Assembly (NCBI GenBank): GCA_021234155.1
Contig: JAJEKV010000025.1
Location: 18,715,558-18,779,557 of the forward strand
Length of the DNA: 64,000 bases
Direction: 5' to 3'
From: Isoetes taiwanensis
Taxonomy: Eukaryota > Streptophyta > Lycopodiopsida > Isoetales > Isoetaceae
Made by a program: the position numbers and the translations under genes. The notes beneath the pieces are model-generated. The model did not search any database, was not told where the DNA came from, and saw nothing but the letters and a program-made list of their open reading frames with translations. Positions 19,790 to 32,348 of this stretch are shown one piece after another (the stretch's first letter is position 1; each line of letters begins with the position of its first letter).

Positions 19790-20073
19790 CCAAGAAGAAG
19801 GCTCATAGGTGGAAACCTGCACGGTAGCTTTGTGGGAGATACCAAAAGTCCACCGAGCTTCTGTTATACAAGCTTCCATTCCAACAATTGGTTCGAAAAA
19901 TTGTTCAAGAATTTATGTCCGACCTTACATTCCAGACCCATGCCATCCTCGCCTTGCAGAAAACCACAGAGGATTACTTGGTGGCTCTTTTTGGTGATGC
20001 AAACCTTTGTGCCATTCATGCCAAGTGCATTACAATAATGCCAAAGGATTTACACTCTGCCCGGAGAATTCGA
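19790..20073 (+). pseudogene. histone H3 pseudogene
   Basis: The frames together cover the H3 fold: KKAHRWKPA (for KKPHRYRPG), TVALWEI (for TVALREI), [20 protein letters not shown], then [40 protein letters not shown] and DLHSARRIR. Two frameshifts, near 19828 and 19850, break the N-terminal half, so no H3 can be made. There is no intron in the core. The C-terminal half is still open and resembles canonical H3 more than CENH3, although it differs at many positions and the N-terminal tail is unrelated to H3. Confidence 0.8.
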
Positions 20074-20199
20074 AAGGATCATCGATATCACGGGCATTAC
20101 ACCTTTGTTTTGTACCAAGGTCTTATTGTATATTTATTTTTTTGCTATAAATGTAGAGATTTCAGTCTTGTGTATATGCGTGGATGTTTGTGCAGGCAC

Positions 20200-21246
20200 A
20201 TCCCGATTATGCAGGAGTTCTATATCCAAGATATGGTTCCCCAGTGCATTCAACACGGAGATCCACCACAGATATATCTTAGCCAAGAAATCTTGCTACA
20301 AATAACATTGGGGAACGAACGACATGCCTCTAACGTCCTCTGGGGCATTATTCGTTAGGCCAAGCATGCTCACCATACACTGAAATGGTCAGACCTATTT
20401 TGTGGTCCGCTTTGCCTTAGCCATCTTAATGGACCAGTATGTGGAAGATGAGGACATTCCCGCGGAGAAAAGGAAGATGTAGATTCCTTCGCCTTCAGAG
20501 GAGAATGAGCGGATCAGTCAGGACAACTTTTTGCAATGGAAACAATTGGCAAAAGTGATGCAAATAGTCAGGGATCCAAGCTTACTGGCCTGGATACCAT
20601 ACCGGTAGTTCATGTCAACGGATACGAGTATCTTTTGCTCGAAGACATTATGTGGATATATCGTGTCATTGCTAATCTCAAGCGCAAAAGGAAGATTGAG
20701 GTCCTCTACAAGCTTGTTGAGTATTGCATAGGCGACTTCCCTCCTTCTTCCCCGCTGAATTCCCACCACAGGTTCAACAGTTGTTAAGTTTCCAACCGAA
20801 GGATATCAAACCGGTGGATACCCTTTTAAGGCTGCGACACTTGATGTTGCAGGGAGCACCATCGGAACCTCTTGCGGAAGCTTTCGCCGATGTGGGACAC
20901 CATGTCCCCAATATCAATGATGTTGAGGTGATCATGGAATTCGATGAGAAAGGAAGAACTTGTTGGAAAATAAGGATCATGTCCGGGAAGAGAAACATGA
21001 ACTCAAAGAAGAAGAAATGTCTGTGGACATTGACAAGGAAGTGGCTACCTCCACATCGAAAGAAGCAAAGGCCCTGTGCAACCACATCTCGCGCTTCTTC
21101 CTATCATCATTTAAGGAAGGGCAGGTTCTCTTTGTTGCACGGGGCAGCATGGTGGGCACTTCGTGCCTTATCAACTTTGGCAGGCCACAAGAAGATAAAC
21201 TACAACACATCTACTCTTGTGCTGGTATGCCGAGACCCTCCATTGC
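20200..21246 (+). other. decayed coding-like sequence, unidentified
   Basis: Frames at 20200-20358 ([20 protein letters not shown]), 20536-20787 (IPVVHVNGYEYLLLEDIMWI, RKRKIEVLYKLVEYCIGDFP) and 20960-21246 (an acidic/lysine-rich start, then RFFLSSFKEGQVLF) have protein-like composition but are separated by stops. They may share an origin with the 18977 ORF, as both lie between the chromovirus LTR and an inverted family 1 LTR. No function assigned. Confidence 0.3.
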
Positions 21247-22225
21247 TGTGACGCTCCCAGAATCTATATGATGCTCCCATCGTACAAATACGAGGAATTC
21301 CCCTCCCGTGGCGACTACATCACTATGGAAGGGCCCTCCTTTTAACTCGGGCCACTTGGGATGGCCAAATGTCCAGGTGAGGGACACGGAGGTGTCATTC
21401 GTCTTACATCCTCTATGGGAATCCTATACAACGGAAGCATGCATACATGTTAGCACCTAGCAATCATACATAGAATAATATACCACCATGAAGGGTGGTC
21501 CATCCATCATCATATAAACAGCAACACAAGTACAAGATACCATAACAATACACCATAAATAAGGGCTCTATCCCAGGCTCAGACTCCATGGGGTCGACTA
21601 ATGGTCAGGGCCTCAAGATAACAGTAGACAGAGGTATAACATGGCATTGGCTAGCATAGAACAATGGCCAGGGGTAGTCCGCTCCATCCTTCCCTCTTAT
21701 GCACACTTTGCAGATAGGTTGAAACATGCGATGACGTGATTGTAGCCTTCTGGAGACGCAATCTCATGGATTCGCCCTACGAGACTACTTCGGGTTACAT
21801 CTCCCCCGACATCTCCCTGGTCCAATGAGGCAGGTTAGGGAGGCATCCCCTTCTCGGGCACAATGCATTCCTGGGTGTGCTAGAGAATGTGTGCCTCCAT
21901 AGCGACCCCCGCATCCGTACCCGACTTGAACCCCCCAAAATCTATAGGCTGCCTCAGCGCACCCATCGAGCCCAGGACGTCCATATAGGCACGTTTCCTG
22001 CGACCCATGAGGTGTTAGACCCATACCCAGCCCCAACGGGAGGATCGACTATAAGCCTAGCACACTAGGAATCCTGTAGCCACGCTAGGCAAGACCGCAC
22101 CCCCGTTTCACCATCGTACCCGTTATCTGCTGTTGAAATCACGATATAGCATCCACAGCCAGGTGGGCTCTTGTGCATGGGCCGCATATATTGGGATTTA
22201 AGGGATTCTAGCTAGGAGCATCTCT
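21247..22225 (-). mobile_element. Ty3/gypsy LTR, family 1 (R-U5 part, inverted)
   Basis: On the minus strand this matches 14860-15775 and 54500-55438 and ends ...CGTCACA at 21247. No tRNA primer site lies beyond it, so it is a 3' or solo LTR fragment. U3 is lacking; similarity stops near 22225 at the motif TAGAGATGCTCCTAGC. Confidence 0.8.
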
Positions 22226-22439
22226 ACTTCTACCACACTCACCCCGGTTTTTGGTCCACTGTTGAAAACATCAGTTTTGGTAGGTCTACATGTCCTGTTT
22301 TCAAAGAATCCTACATGTGGATTTGTGGAGGTATGGTTTTGTTCGATAATGGCGTCCTTTTTTCAGTGGACTAAAACATCCACTGTTGTTTTGTAGTTTC
22401 TTCTATTGTGACATGTCATTTTATAATACAATCCACTGT

Positions 22440-22915
22440 AGGAAAGAATACTTGAATTTCTGCATGTCTAATAATTCTATTGTCACATGTCTTTATAGAT
22501 GTAGGAAAGAATATTTGATTCTCTACATGTCCTATACTTCCATTCAAATGTCTTTATAGTAGTAGGACAGAGTACTTTATTTGCTAAGGCATTGTAGGAA
22601 AGAATACATGAATTACGACATGTGTAATACTTCTATTGTCACATGTCTTTATAGAAGTAGGAAAGAATACTTGATTCTCTACATGTCATATGCTTCCATG
22701 TCACATGTCTTTATAGTAGTAGGACAGAGTACTTTATTTCCTAAGGCATTGTAGGAAAGAATACATGAATTACGACATGTGTAGTACTTCTATTGTCACA
22801 TGTCTTTATAGAAGTAGGAAAGAATACTTGATTCTATACATGTCCTATCCTTCCATATCACGGGTCTTTATAGTGGTAGGACAAAGTACTTGATTTGCTA
22901 CATGTGATGCACGTG
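22440..22915. repeat. tandem repeat, ~60-bp units in a 157-bp higher-order period
   Basis: Units carry GTAGGAAAGAATAC, then a CATGT site and TCTTTATAG[AT]AGTAGGA. The composite block starting CTAAGGCATTGTAGGAAAGA recurs at 22584 and 22741, giving a 157-bp period. CACATGT occurs repeatedly. No coding role. Confidence 0.8.
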
Positions 22916-23104
22916 CACGATCACACGTCCTTATACTAGTATTCCATGTAAGACAAGTTACTTCCACTACTTCAATTACTTAATACCTATTTTTGCATAA
23001 CAAAACCATCAAGAATTTGATTTGTATTCCTTGAGGGGGTGCATACCGGTGCAAAAATGCAATATCTCATCTATTGTCCCTTTACCCCTCATGATTATGA
23101 AGAT

Positions 23105-23471
<367 letters not shown>

Positions 23472-23551
<80 letters not shown>
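23472..23551. repeat. (GA)n microsatellite
   Basis: About 40 uninterrupted GA units directly beside the tRNA-like SINE head. Confidence 0.97.
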
Positions 23552-23556
<5 letters not shown>

Positions 23557-23603
23557 CTTTTTTTATGCCTCAAATCCATTTTTGAGCATATGCACATGAT
23601 CTC

Positions 23604-26600
23604 GTCCCAATCAGCTCAAACATGCCAAGGTGGCTCCAACATGCCACGCTGGGGCTCTAACATGCCATGCAGGCTCCAATATGCCAATGTGGCGCAAACA
23701 TGCCACGTGGGCTCCACCATGCCACGTAGGCTCCAACATGCCAAGGTGGCTCACAACATGTCACCTAGGCTTAAATATGCCAAGTTGGCTCAAACATGCC
23801 ACCTAGGCTCTAGCATGCCAAACATGCCACCCTAGGCTCTAACATGCCAACTAGGCTCAAACATGCCAAAGTGGCTCAAACATGCCACCTAGGCTCCAAC
23901 ATGCCAAGGTGGCTCAAACATGCCACCTAGGCTCCAACATGACAAGGTGGCTCAAACATGCCACATGGGCTTCAACATGCCACCTAGGCTCCAACATGCC
24001 AAGGTGGCTCAAACATGCCACGTGGGCTCCAACATGCCACGGGGCTCCAACATGCCAAGGTGGCTCTACCATGCCACCTAGGCTCAAACATGCCAAGGTG
24101 GCTCCAACATGCCACTTAGGCTCCAACATGCAAAATGGCTTAAACATGCCATCTAGGCTCCAACGTGCTCAAACATGCCACGCAGTGCTCCAAAGATGCC
24201 ACCTATGCTCCATCTTGCCAAGGTGGCTCAAATATGCCACGTGGGCTCCAACATGCCACCTAGGCTCCAACATTCCTAGGTGGCTCAAACATACCAGATA
24301 GGCTCAAACATGCCATGCAGGCTCACTTAGGCTCCAACATGCCAAGGTGGCTCCAACATGCCACCTAGGCTCAAACGCGCCAAGGTGGCTCAAACATGCC
24401 ACCTAGGCTCCAACATGCCACCTAGGCTCAAACATGCCAAGGTGGGCTCAAACATGCCACCTAGGCTCCAACATGCCACCTAGGCTCCAACATGCCACCT
24501 AGGCTCAAACATGCCACGTGGGCTCCACCATGCCACCTAGGCTCCAACATGCCAAGGTGGCTCACAACATGCCACCTAGGCTTAAATATGCCAAGTTGGC
24601 TCAAACATGCCACCTAGGCTCCAACATGCCACCGCGGGCTCTAACATGCCACCTAGGCTCAAACATGCCACGGGGCTCCAACATGCCACCTAGGCTCCAA
24701 CATGCCAAGGTGGCTCAAACATGCCACCTAGGCTCCAACATGACAAGGTAGCTCAAACATGCCACATGGGCTACAACATGCCACCTAGGCTCCAACATGC
24801 CAAGGTGGCTCAAACATGCCACGGGCTCCAACATGCCACGGCTCCAACATGCCAAGGTGGCTCTAACATGCCACCTAGGCTCCAACATGCCACCTAGTCT
24901 CCAACATGACAAAATGGCTCAAACATGCCACCTAGGCTCCAACGTGCTCAAACATGCTACGCAGGCTCCAAGATGCCACCTATGCTCCAACTTGCCAAGG
25001 TGGCTCAAATATGCCACGTAAGCTCCAACATGCCACCTAAGGTGGCTCAAACATGCCACATAGGCTCAAACATGCCATGCAGGCTCACTTAGGCTCCAAC
25101 ATGCCAAGGTGGCTCCAACATGCCACCTAGGCTCAAACATGCCAGGTGGCTCAAACATGCCAAGGTGGGCTCAAACATGCCACCTAGGCTCCAACGTGCC
25201 ACCTAGGCTCCAACATGCCAAGGTGACTCAAACATGCCACGTGGGCTCCACCATGCCTAGGCTCCAACATGCCAAGGTGGCTCACAACATGCCACCTAGG
25301 CTTAAATATGCCAAGTTGGCTCAAACATGCCACCTAGGCTCCAACATGCCACTGTGGCTCTAACATGCCACCTAGGCTCAAACATGCCACGTAGGCTCCA
25401 ACATGCCATCTAGGCTCCAACATGCCAAGGTGGCTCAAACATGCCACCTAGGCTCCAACATGACAAGGTGGCTCAAACATGCCACATGGGCTTCAACATG
25501 CCACCTAGGCTCCAACATGCCAAGGTGGCTCAAACATGCCACGTGGGCTCCAACATGCCACGTGGGCTCCACCTAGGCTCCAACATGACAAAATGGCTCA
25601 AACATGCCACCTAGGGCTCCAATGTGCTCAAACATGCCACGCGAGCTCTAACATGCCACCTATGCTCCAACATGCCAAGGTGGCTCAAGCATGCCACGAA
25701 GGCTCCAACATGCCACCTAGGCTCTAACATGCCAAGGTGGCTCAAACATGCCACGTGCTCTCCAACATGCCACCTAGGCTCCAACATGCCAAGGTGGCTC
25801 AAACATGCCACCTAGGCTCCAACGTGCTCAAACATGCCAAGGTGGCTCAAACATGCCACGTGTGTTCCAACATGCCACGTGGGCTCCAACATGCCACATA
25901 GGCTCCAACATGCCATGTGGGCTCCAACATGCCAAGGTGGCTCAAACATGCCACCTAGGCTCAAACATGCCAAGGTGGCTCCCACATGCCAAGGTGGCTC
26001 CAACTTGCCACCTAGGCTCAAACATGCCAATGTGGCTCAAACATGCCACCTAGGCTCCAACATGACAAAATGGCTCAAACATGCCACCTAGGCTCCAACA
26101 TGCTCAAACATGCCACGCCGGCCCAACATGCCACCTATGCTCCAACTTGCCAAGGTGGCTCAAATATGCCACGTGGGCTCCAACATGCCACCTAGGCTCC
26201 AACATTCCTAGGTGGCTCAAACATGCCACCTAGGCTCAAACATGCCAAGGTGGCTCCAACATGCCACCTAGGCTCCAACATGCCACCTAGGCTCCAACAT
26301 GACAAAATGGCTCAAACATGCCACCTAGGCTCCAACATGCTCAAACATGCCACTCGGGCTCCAACATGCCACCTATGCTCCAACTTGCCAAGGTGGCTCA
26401 AATATGCCACGTGGGCTCCAACATGCCACCTAGGCTCCAACATTCCTAGGTGGCTCAAACATGCCACCTAGGCTCAAACATGCCAAGGCGGCTCCAACAT
26501 GCCACCTAGGCTCCAACATGCCACCTAAGCTCAAACATGCCAAGGTTCCAACATGCCAAGGTGGCTCAAACATGCCACCTAGGCTCCAACGTGCTCAAAC

Positions 26601-27005
26601 ATGCCAAGGTGGCTCAAACATGCCACATGGGCTCCAACATGCCACATAGGCTCCAACATGCCACATAGGCTCCAACATGCCATGTGGGCTCCAACATGCC
26701 AAGGTGGCTCAAACATGCCACCTAGGGTCAAACATGCCAAGGTGGCTCCCACATACCACCTAGGCTCCAACATGCCACCTAGGCTCAAACATGCGAGGTG
26801 GCGCAAACATGCCAAGGTGGGCTCAAACATGCCACCTAGGCTCCAACATGCCACCTAGGCTCAAACATGCCACGTGGACTCCAACGTGCTCAAACATGCC
26901 AAGGTGGCTCAAACATGCCACGCAGGCTCCAACATGCCATCTAGGCTCCAACATGCCAAGGTGGCTCAGGCATGCCACCTAGGCTCAAGCATGCCACCTA
27001 GGCAC
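23604..27005. repeat. 3.4-kb minisatellite, 19-bp unit with higher-order structure
   Basis: The unit is 19 bp in two main forms, GGCTCMAACATGCCAAGGT and GGCTCCAACATGCCACCTA, mixed along the array. Larger blocks recur: the block with GGCTTAAATATGCCAAGTT at about 23765, 24575 and 25295, and the block with CTATGCTCCAWCTTGCC at about 24205, 24980, 26135 and 26370. Because 19 is not a multiple of three, open frames with a 57-bp period appear on both strands; these are not genes. The array ends where the unit decays into AAGTGGTGACATGG. Confidence 0.95.
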
Positions 27006-27340
27006 CCCCAAGTGGTGACATGGCATGCCAAGTAAGCAAGGTCAAGTTTTGACTAGGCCAAAAATGAAAAGATATCCATCTTTGGTCTTTTCATTGGTGA
27101 TGTTGGCAAATTTTAGGTGACATGACTAGATGATGGTGACATGGACATGATGACTAGGACTTTATGCAAGAAATATGATAACCTTTGAAATTTTTGGTAG
27201 AGGAGTTTGGCAAGGAATAGAATAGAGGGATCTGAAGACCTTAATGCGCTGACATACTTCCCCAACTCGAACCAGGCTAGGACTTTGCGCAGCTTTCTCA
27301 CCAGAGGGGAGAGGCCAGACCCCTGGAGATGGACCTCAGA

Positions 27341-29391
27341 AAGGTTGTCGAGGCAGCCTTTCCTATCAGTGCTCCTCTGGGAGGGCAAATGCCAATTTCC
27401 CCCCTCCCCCCTCCGAGAGCTCAATTTTCCTATCCGACCGTTGAATCCGTCATTCAAGTAACCTGCTTCGAGCAGGCTCAAAAGAATCCAAGATCCGTCC
27501 AGGAGAACTTATCAAACCACGAAGCGTTCTGCGAGTTGACTGCATAGAAAACCAAGTGTTTTGTCGTTCGGGCAGTACAAAGGCTCTGGAATGGAGATTC
27601 GACTTCGCCATGTCGTCCGGAATGGCGAAATTACCCCAGGGACCAAGTTACATGGTCATTTTGGCAACGAAAGAAACGCGAACCCTCTACATAGCGGTAT
27701 TCCGCAGCCACCTCCTAGGCCAATTGACTACGAACGTGTTGGACATGAGCTACTTTGGTGCTTCTTGGAGAAGGGGTGGTCTTCTGCCCACGAAACTTGG
27801 TCCCCAGGGTAAAGTCAATATTTTGAGTCCATTGGCAGAGTCAGTTCACAGTTTTGGAGTGGGAGAGTTGCCCGTCCGTGGCCAGGGGCCTTCGGGAGAG
27901 GACCTTTGGGGCGAACTGCTTCCAGGAAGGTTTTAAGGGTCCATCTTTTGGCATCAACACCCTCCCTCTACGTGATGATATTGTGCAAGATCCTGGTCGA
28001 ATCTGACTAGGATACGGCCTCCAAAATGTAAACCCTGTGTGTTGCTAGGTTATTGAAAGGTTTGCGTTATGGAGGTCGAGTTTTAGTCGGTTGCACTTGG
28101 GACATGGTCAAGAAGCTGCAGTTGAAAATGTGAAGCAATAGGAACTGAGGGAATGGGATTTGGATTTATCTTCCTCCCAGTGTGGCAATTAGAAGTCAAG
28201 AACACCTTTTGCAGTTGCAAAATTGTTTGGGATCATTCGGGATGGCCAATAGATCCAAACTCTGTTATTTCAGTTGCCATGGCTCCGCATGTGTGTTTAG
28301 CAAAGGCGCACCTAGCTATCCGAGAAAACGATCACATTTTGGCCTCCGAAACGTAAACCCTATGTGTTGCTAGGTTATTGTAGGGTTTACGTTTCGGAGG
28401 CCAAAATGTGGTCGTTTTCTTGGATAGCTAAGTGCGCCTTTGCTAAACACACATGCGGAGCCATGGCAACTGAAATAAAAGAATTTGGATCTATTGGCCA
28501 TCCCGAATGATCCCAAACAATTTTGCTACAGCAAAAGACGCTCTTGACTTCTAATTGCAACACTGGGAGGAGGATAACTCCAAACCCCATTCCATCAGTT
28601 CCTATTGCTTCATGTTCTCAATTGCAGCTTCTCAACCATGACCCAAGTGCAACCGACTAAAACTTGACCCCCATAACGTAAACCCTTCAATAACCTAGCA
28701 ACACACAGGGTTTACGTTTCGGAGGCTATATCCTAGTCAGATTCGACCAAAATCTTGCACAATGTCATCACGTAGAGGGAGGGTGTTGACGCCATAAGAT
28801 GGACCTTTAAAACCTTTCAGAGGCAGTTCGCCCCAAAGGTCCTCTCTCAAAGAACCCTGGCCATGGACGGGCAACTTTCCCACTCTGGAACTGTGAACTG
28901 ACTCTGCCAATGGACTCAAAATGTTGACTTTACCCCGGGAGCAAGTTTCGGGGCGTAAGACCACCCCTTCCAAGAAGCACCAAAGTAGCTCATATCCAAC
29001 ACGCTCAGAGTCAATTGGCCTAGGAGGTGCCTCGCTAATACCGCTATGTAGAGGGTTCGTGGTTTCTTTCGCTGCCAAAAATGTCCATGTAACTTGGTCC
29101 TCGGTGTAATTTCGCCATTCGACGACATGGCTTAAGTCGAATCTCCATTCCGTAGCCTTTGTAATTGCCTCGAACGACAAAACACTTGGTTTCTATATGT
29201 CAACCGCGAACGCTTTAGTGGTGTGATAAGTTCTCCCGGACGGATCTTGGATTTTTTTGAGCCTGCTCGAAGCAGGTTACTTGAATGACGGATTCAATGG
29301 TCGGATAGGAAAATTGAGCTCCTGAGGGGGGGAATTGGCATTTGCCCTCCCGTAGGAGCTGCCGATAGGAAAGGCACGCCTCAACAACCTT
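27341..29391. repeat. 2-kb palindrome (arms ~1.0 kb, 18-bp spacer)
   Basis: The left arm 27341-28362 and right arm 28381-29391 are inverted copies with scattered mismatches. The ends are AAGGTTGT and ACAACCTT. The innermost stem is CCTCCGAAACGTAAACCCTA, and the spacer is TGTGTTGCTAGGTTATTG. Frames on both arms encode mirror-image fragments with no recognised protein. It could be a foldback element or a transposon with very long terminal inverted repeats. No transposase is present. Confidence 0.9.
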
Positions 29392-31238
29392 GGATTATAT
29401 TGTTTTCATTTGGATGAGACTATTGCTTATTAAGGCTCAAAATTTGGCACACAAAATATAAAAGCTCGAAATCACGGATCAGTTATTTGAGAAGTTAACT
29501 CTTGTATCAACAATGATATTTATCGAACTAGAGGAAATGATGTGGAAATTATTGGGCACATCCCAGAGCTGCAATTCTTAATGTTAGGCTTCTAAGACAC
29601 TAAAACTATAACAGAAGTCTGGATCAAATGGTAGTCTATGTAGACTTGCCGATTGACGTGAAGTCATAAGTGAATGCTAGGGAAAGGCAATTGAAGCTAT
29701 AAGTGCGATTGCGAATATAATAATCCTCGAACAACTCACGGGTCTGCTACACTGCAAACCTGGCAAGAAGGAAAGATATTGAAAGAAATGATATGCAAAA
29801 TTTAATCTTGATATAATGAATACTATGGCATAGATAAATATTGAGAAGAGGAGACAATCAAAGAGCTTGCATCATCTTTTTTCTATTCATCCATGACAAA
29901 CTAATGAGCATAGTGAAATTACTAAGATTGACATAGAGTATAGGTTCAAGTTCAAAACATGAATCAAGAGGCATGAGAATATGGGCCTAGTTCAATTACT
30001 TATCATGGTATTGTGGCTTATATGCAAACGATACACATTACATATAAGCTACTTGTCTTGTCTCAAGGAATTGGTTCAAGCTGAGGAAACAACTTAGTGC
30101 TGTCGGTGTTGCTCTATTTTCTGTTGTGCATGTATTTCTTTCTGTCTTCTGGTGAAACATAGATGTTCAATTCCTCTGAAGAAATACCAGTAAGAAAGGT
30201 TTGCTGTGAGAAGTTCAATTTGCTATATTGCATGCTGCTTGTGTTGTATGCTTGATGTGAGGATGATAACCATTGGATTTGTATTTTTAATTGCCCCCTT
30301 ACAAATTGGGTCAACATGGGGTTGTTTGACCCCATCTTGACTTTGAGCGGACGGATCATATGGATCCATAGGGAATACTCCCCAAATTGTGCTATGATCT
30401 AATGGCCACAAAAAATCAAAACATGCCCCAAATGATAGATATCATAATGCCAAATTAGAGTTAATGCACTTATGAGCCTAATGACTTTGAGATCCTATAG
30501 GGAATGGTTTGCATTGTAGAAATATCTTCGCTCGAAGATTTTCAATTTCAATGAGTTGTCCCCAAAATTTTTCGGGCACTCATTGAGAATTAAAAACACG
30601 GAACTCTTGAGCTTATACAACTAGGAAGATGGCGCAGTGCGTGTCCCAGCCATGTTGGCAATGACCATATGGCTTGAACATAGCAGAACCCATAAGGAAA
30701 GATGCCCCGCCAAAGGTAGTAGAACATAAATTATCATAAGTGATAGAAAATGAGAGTCAACCAGATCTTATTTCCTTCTAGCAAATTTGAGACACCTTGT
30801 TAAGATCAATAATGCAAACTTCTCTAGTATTCAAGAAACACTGAAAGTTAAGAAATTTTCTATGAAATCAAAGAAGCCAAGTTATGGTCCCTAATCCTTT
30901 GATTTAAATTATCTTCCCATAGAAACTTTAACCAGTGAAGCAATTCATAGTCATTAAACCATTGAGGTACTGTAGCTAAAAGGCTCAAGCTGAGAACTTA
31001 AGCACTTCCGGCTGTCTTCACTGCTTTACAAAACAAACGGTTCCAAGTGTATCATTATCGTCATTCTCCTGTGCTTATATAATTTGCTCATTCCGACGGT
31101 TTAGGCAAGATCCTAGCAGCCACAGATGGAAACAACAGTGCTCGAGTTTATCCCACAGGCATTACGTTGAAAAACGGCTTGTTCCCGATTCGAATTATCC
31201 CACATGCATACCTTCAATAAAGGGCTTATTCACAACCA
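29392..31238. other. no gene recognised
   Basis: AT-rich sequence, lacking long ORFs, LTR ends or repeats that I can identify. Short frames such as that at 30114-30359 look fortuitous. Confidence 0.4.
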
Positions 31239-31802
31239 TTGGAATTTTCGAATTTAAACAAACCTTCCCCCTTAATCATGTTAGCTTTTGCTCCATTGAC
31301 AACTAGCTTTTGCTTCAAGCATGAAACAACCAATCATTCCTTTTTATCATCTGACAACTCAACATTTAACAATCCCATTCAATGGTTGAACAATGGTCCG
31401 GATTTGGCAGAGATAAACGGCCCAGATGGTGATCCAGGTACTTTGCTCTTATTGGTCTATCATTTTCCCGCTCCCCTATTGTGCTTTCTGAACTATAGCC
31501 GATTCTCTTCAGCTCGATTCTCTTCCCTTTCATGCGATTTTTCTTCTGTCTTCGGCGGTGGCGCTCATCTTTCTTCTGGAGATGGCGCTCAGGTTTGTTT
31601 TGCTCCTCTGCTCTATGCTTTGCGGATTACCATAAACCATAGCCGATTTCTCTTCTGCCAATTTCCAGCCCAGCTTTCTTCTTGCCTATTTCTCTTCTGG
31701 TAATGGCGCCGGTGGTGCTTAGCTTCATTCTTTTTTGTTGTCCGGCTTCTCTGTTGCCGCTGGAAAAGCTTGCTGCTAAGAGCTTAAAATTTTCCTGTTT
31801 TC

Positions 31803-32348
31803 ATGCTGGTCTGCAATGTTTCTCATCTTCTGGCGATGGCACTCACTTTTGTTTATGTCACTTCTGAAAATGAGCTTGAGATCAGAGAAGCAAGCATCTG
31901 CCAAGCCTTTGACAGTCAGGATCAGAGTGGAGGTGGTGGCTTTATTAGCCAGGGAGTTCTGCCTGAAGTATTGGCACAAGCAAATGTAAACATGCCTCAG
32001 GACATGGTAGACAATTTGCGCGCAGGAGACATTATTGTTTGGAATGATTTCTGGCAAGACCTTCTGCAAGTTGACAAGAGCAGAGGGGGGCTGAAGGATG
32101 ATGAATCTTCAATGTGCAAGAAGGTCTTCGAGCTCTACCATTTTAATGGGATTGCAAAAATGGTTGTCAATGCATCTGCAGTGGATGATGTGATACAACA
32201 GAGGCCAAGACTGACAAGGCTAAGGGTTTCTGTTCAGTGGACTCCAGATTCAATGCTCCTAGAAAGTGCCGAATCAGCTAAGGATGGGAAATCATCTTCA
32301 GTGGAGAAAGAACCGGCACAACATGCTCCTCTTGTTGACTGCATTTGA
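31803..32348 (+). CDS. hypothetical protein, up to 181 aa
   Basis: An open frame (an internal Met at 31836 is an alternative start) encodes a soluble acidic protein. It includes GVLPEVLAQANVNMPQDMVD, a WNDFWQDLLQVDKSRGG stretch and KVFELYHFNGIAKMVVNASA, with a Ser/Lys/Glu-rich end. Residue mix and codon choice look coding-like. The upstream 400 bp (31440-31835) contains degenerate repeats around CTTCTGGNRATGGCRCTC, so the 5' end may include an intron or a duplicated leader. I recognise no family. It could be a terminal exon of a longer gene. Confidence 0.4.
   Translation: MLVCNVSHLLAMALTFVYVTSENELEIREASICQAFDSQDQSGGGGFISQGVLPEVLAQANVNMPQDMVDNLRAGDIIVWNDFWQDLLQVDKSRGGLKDDESSMCKKVFELYHFNGIAKMVVNASAVDDVIQQRPRLTRLRVSVQWTPDSMLLESAESAKDGKSSSVEKEPAQHAPLVDCI

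Noticed and set aside
23604-27005. CRISPR-like array or a repeat protein encoded by the minisatellite
   Set aside because: There are no unique spacers between units, and open frames occur on both strands only because the 19-bp unit gives a 57-bp codon period.
27556-27936. Protein-coding gene in the palindrome arms
   Set aside because: Mirror ORFs occur in both arms with frameshift differences, and no family could be recognised.
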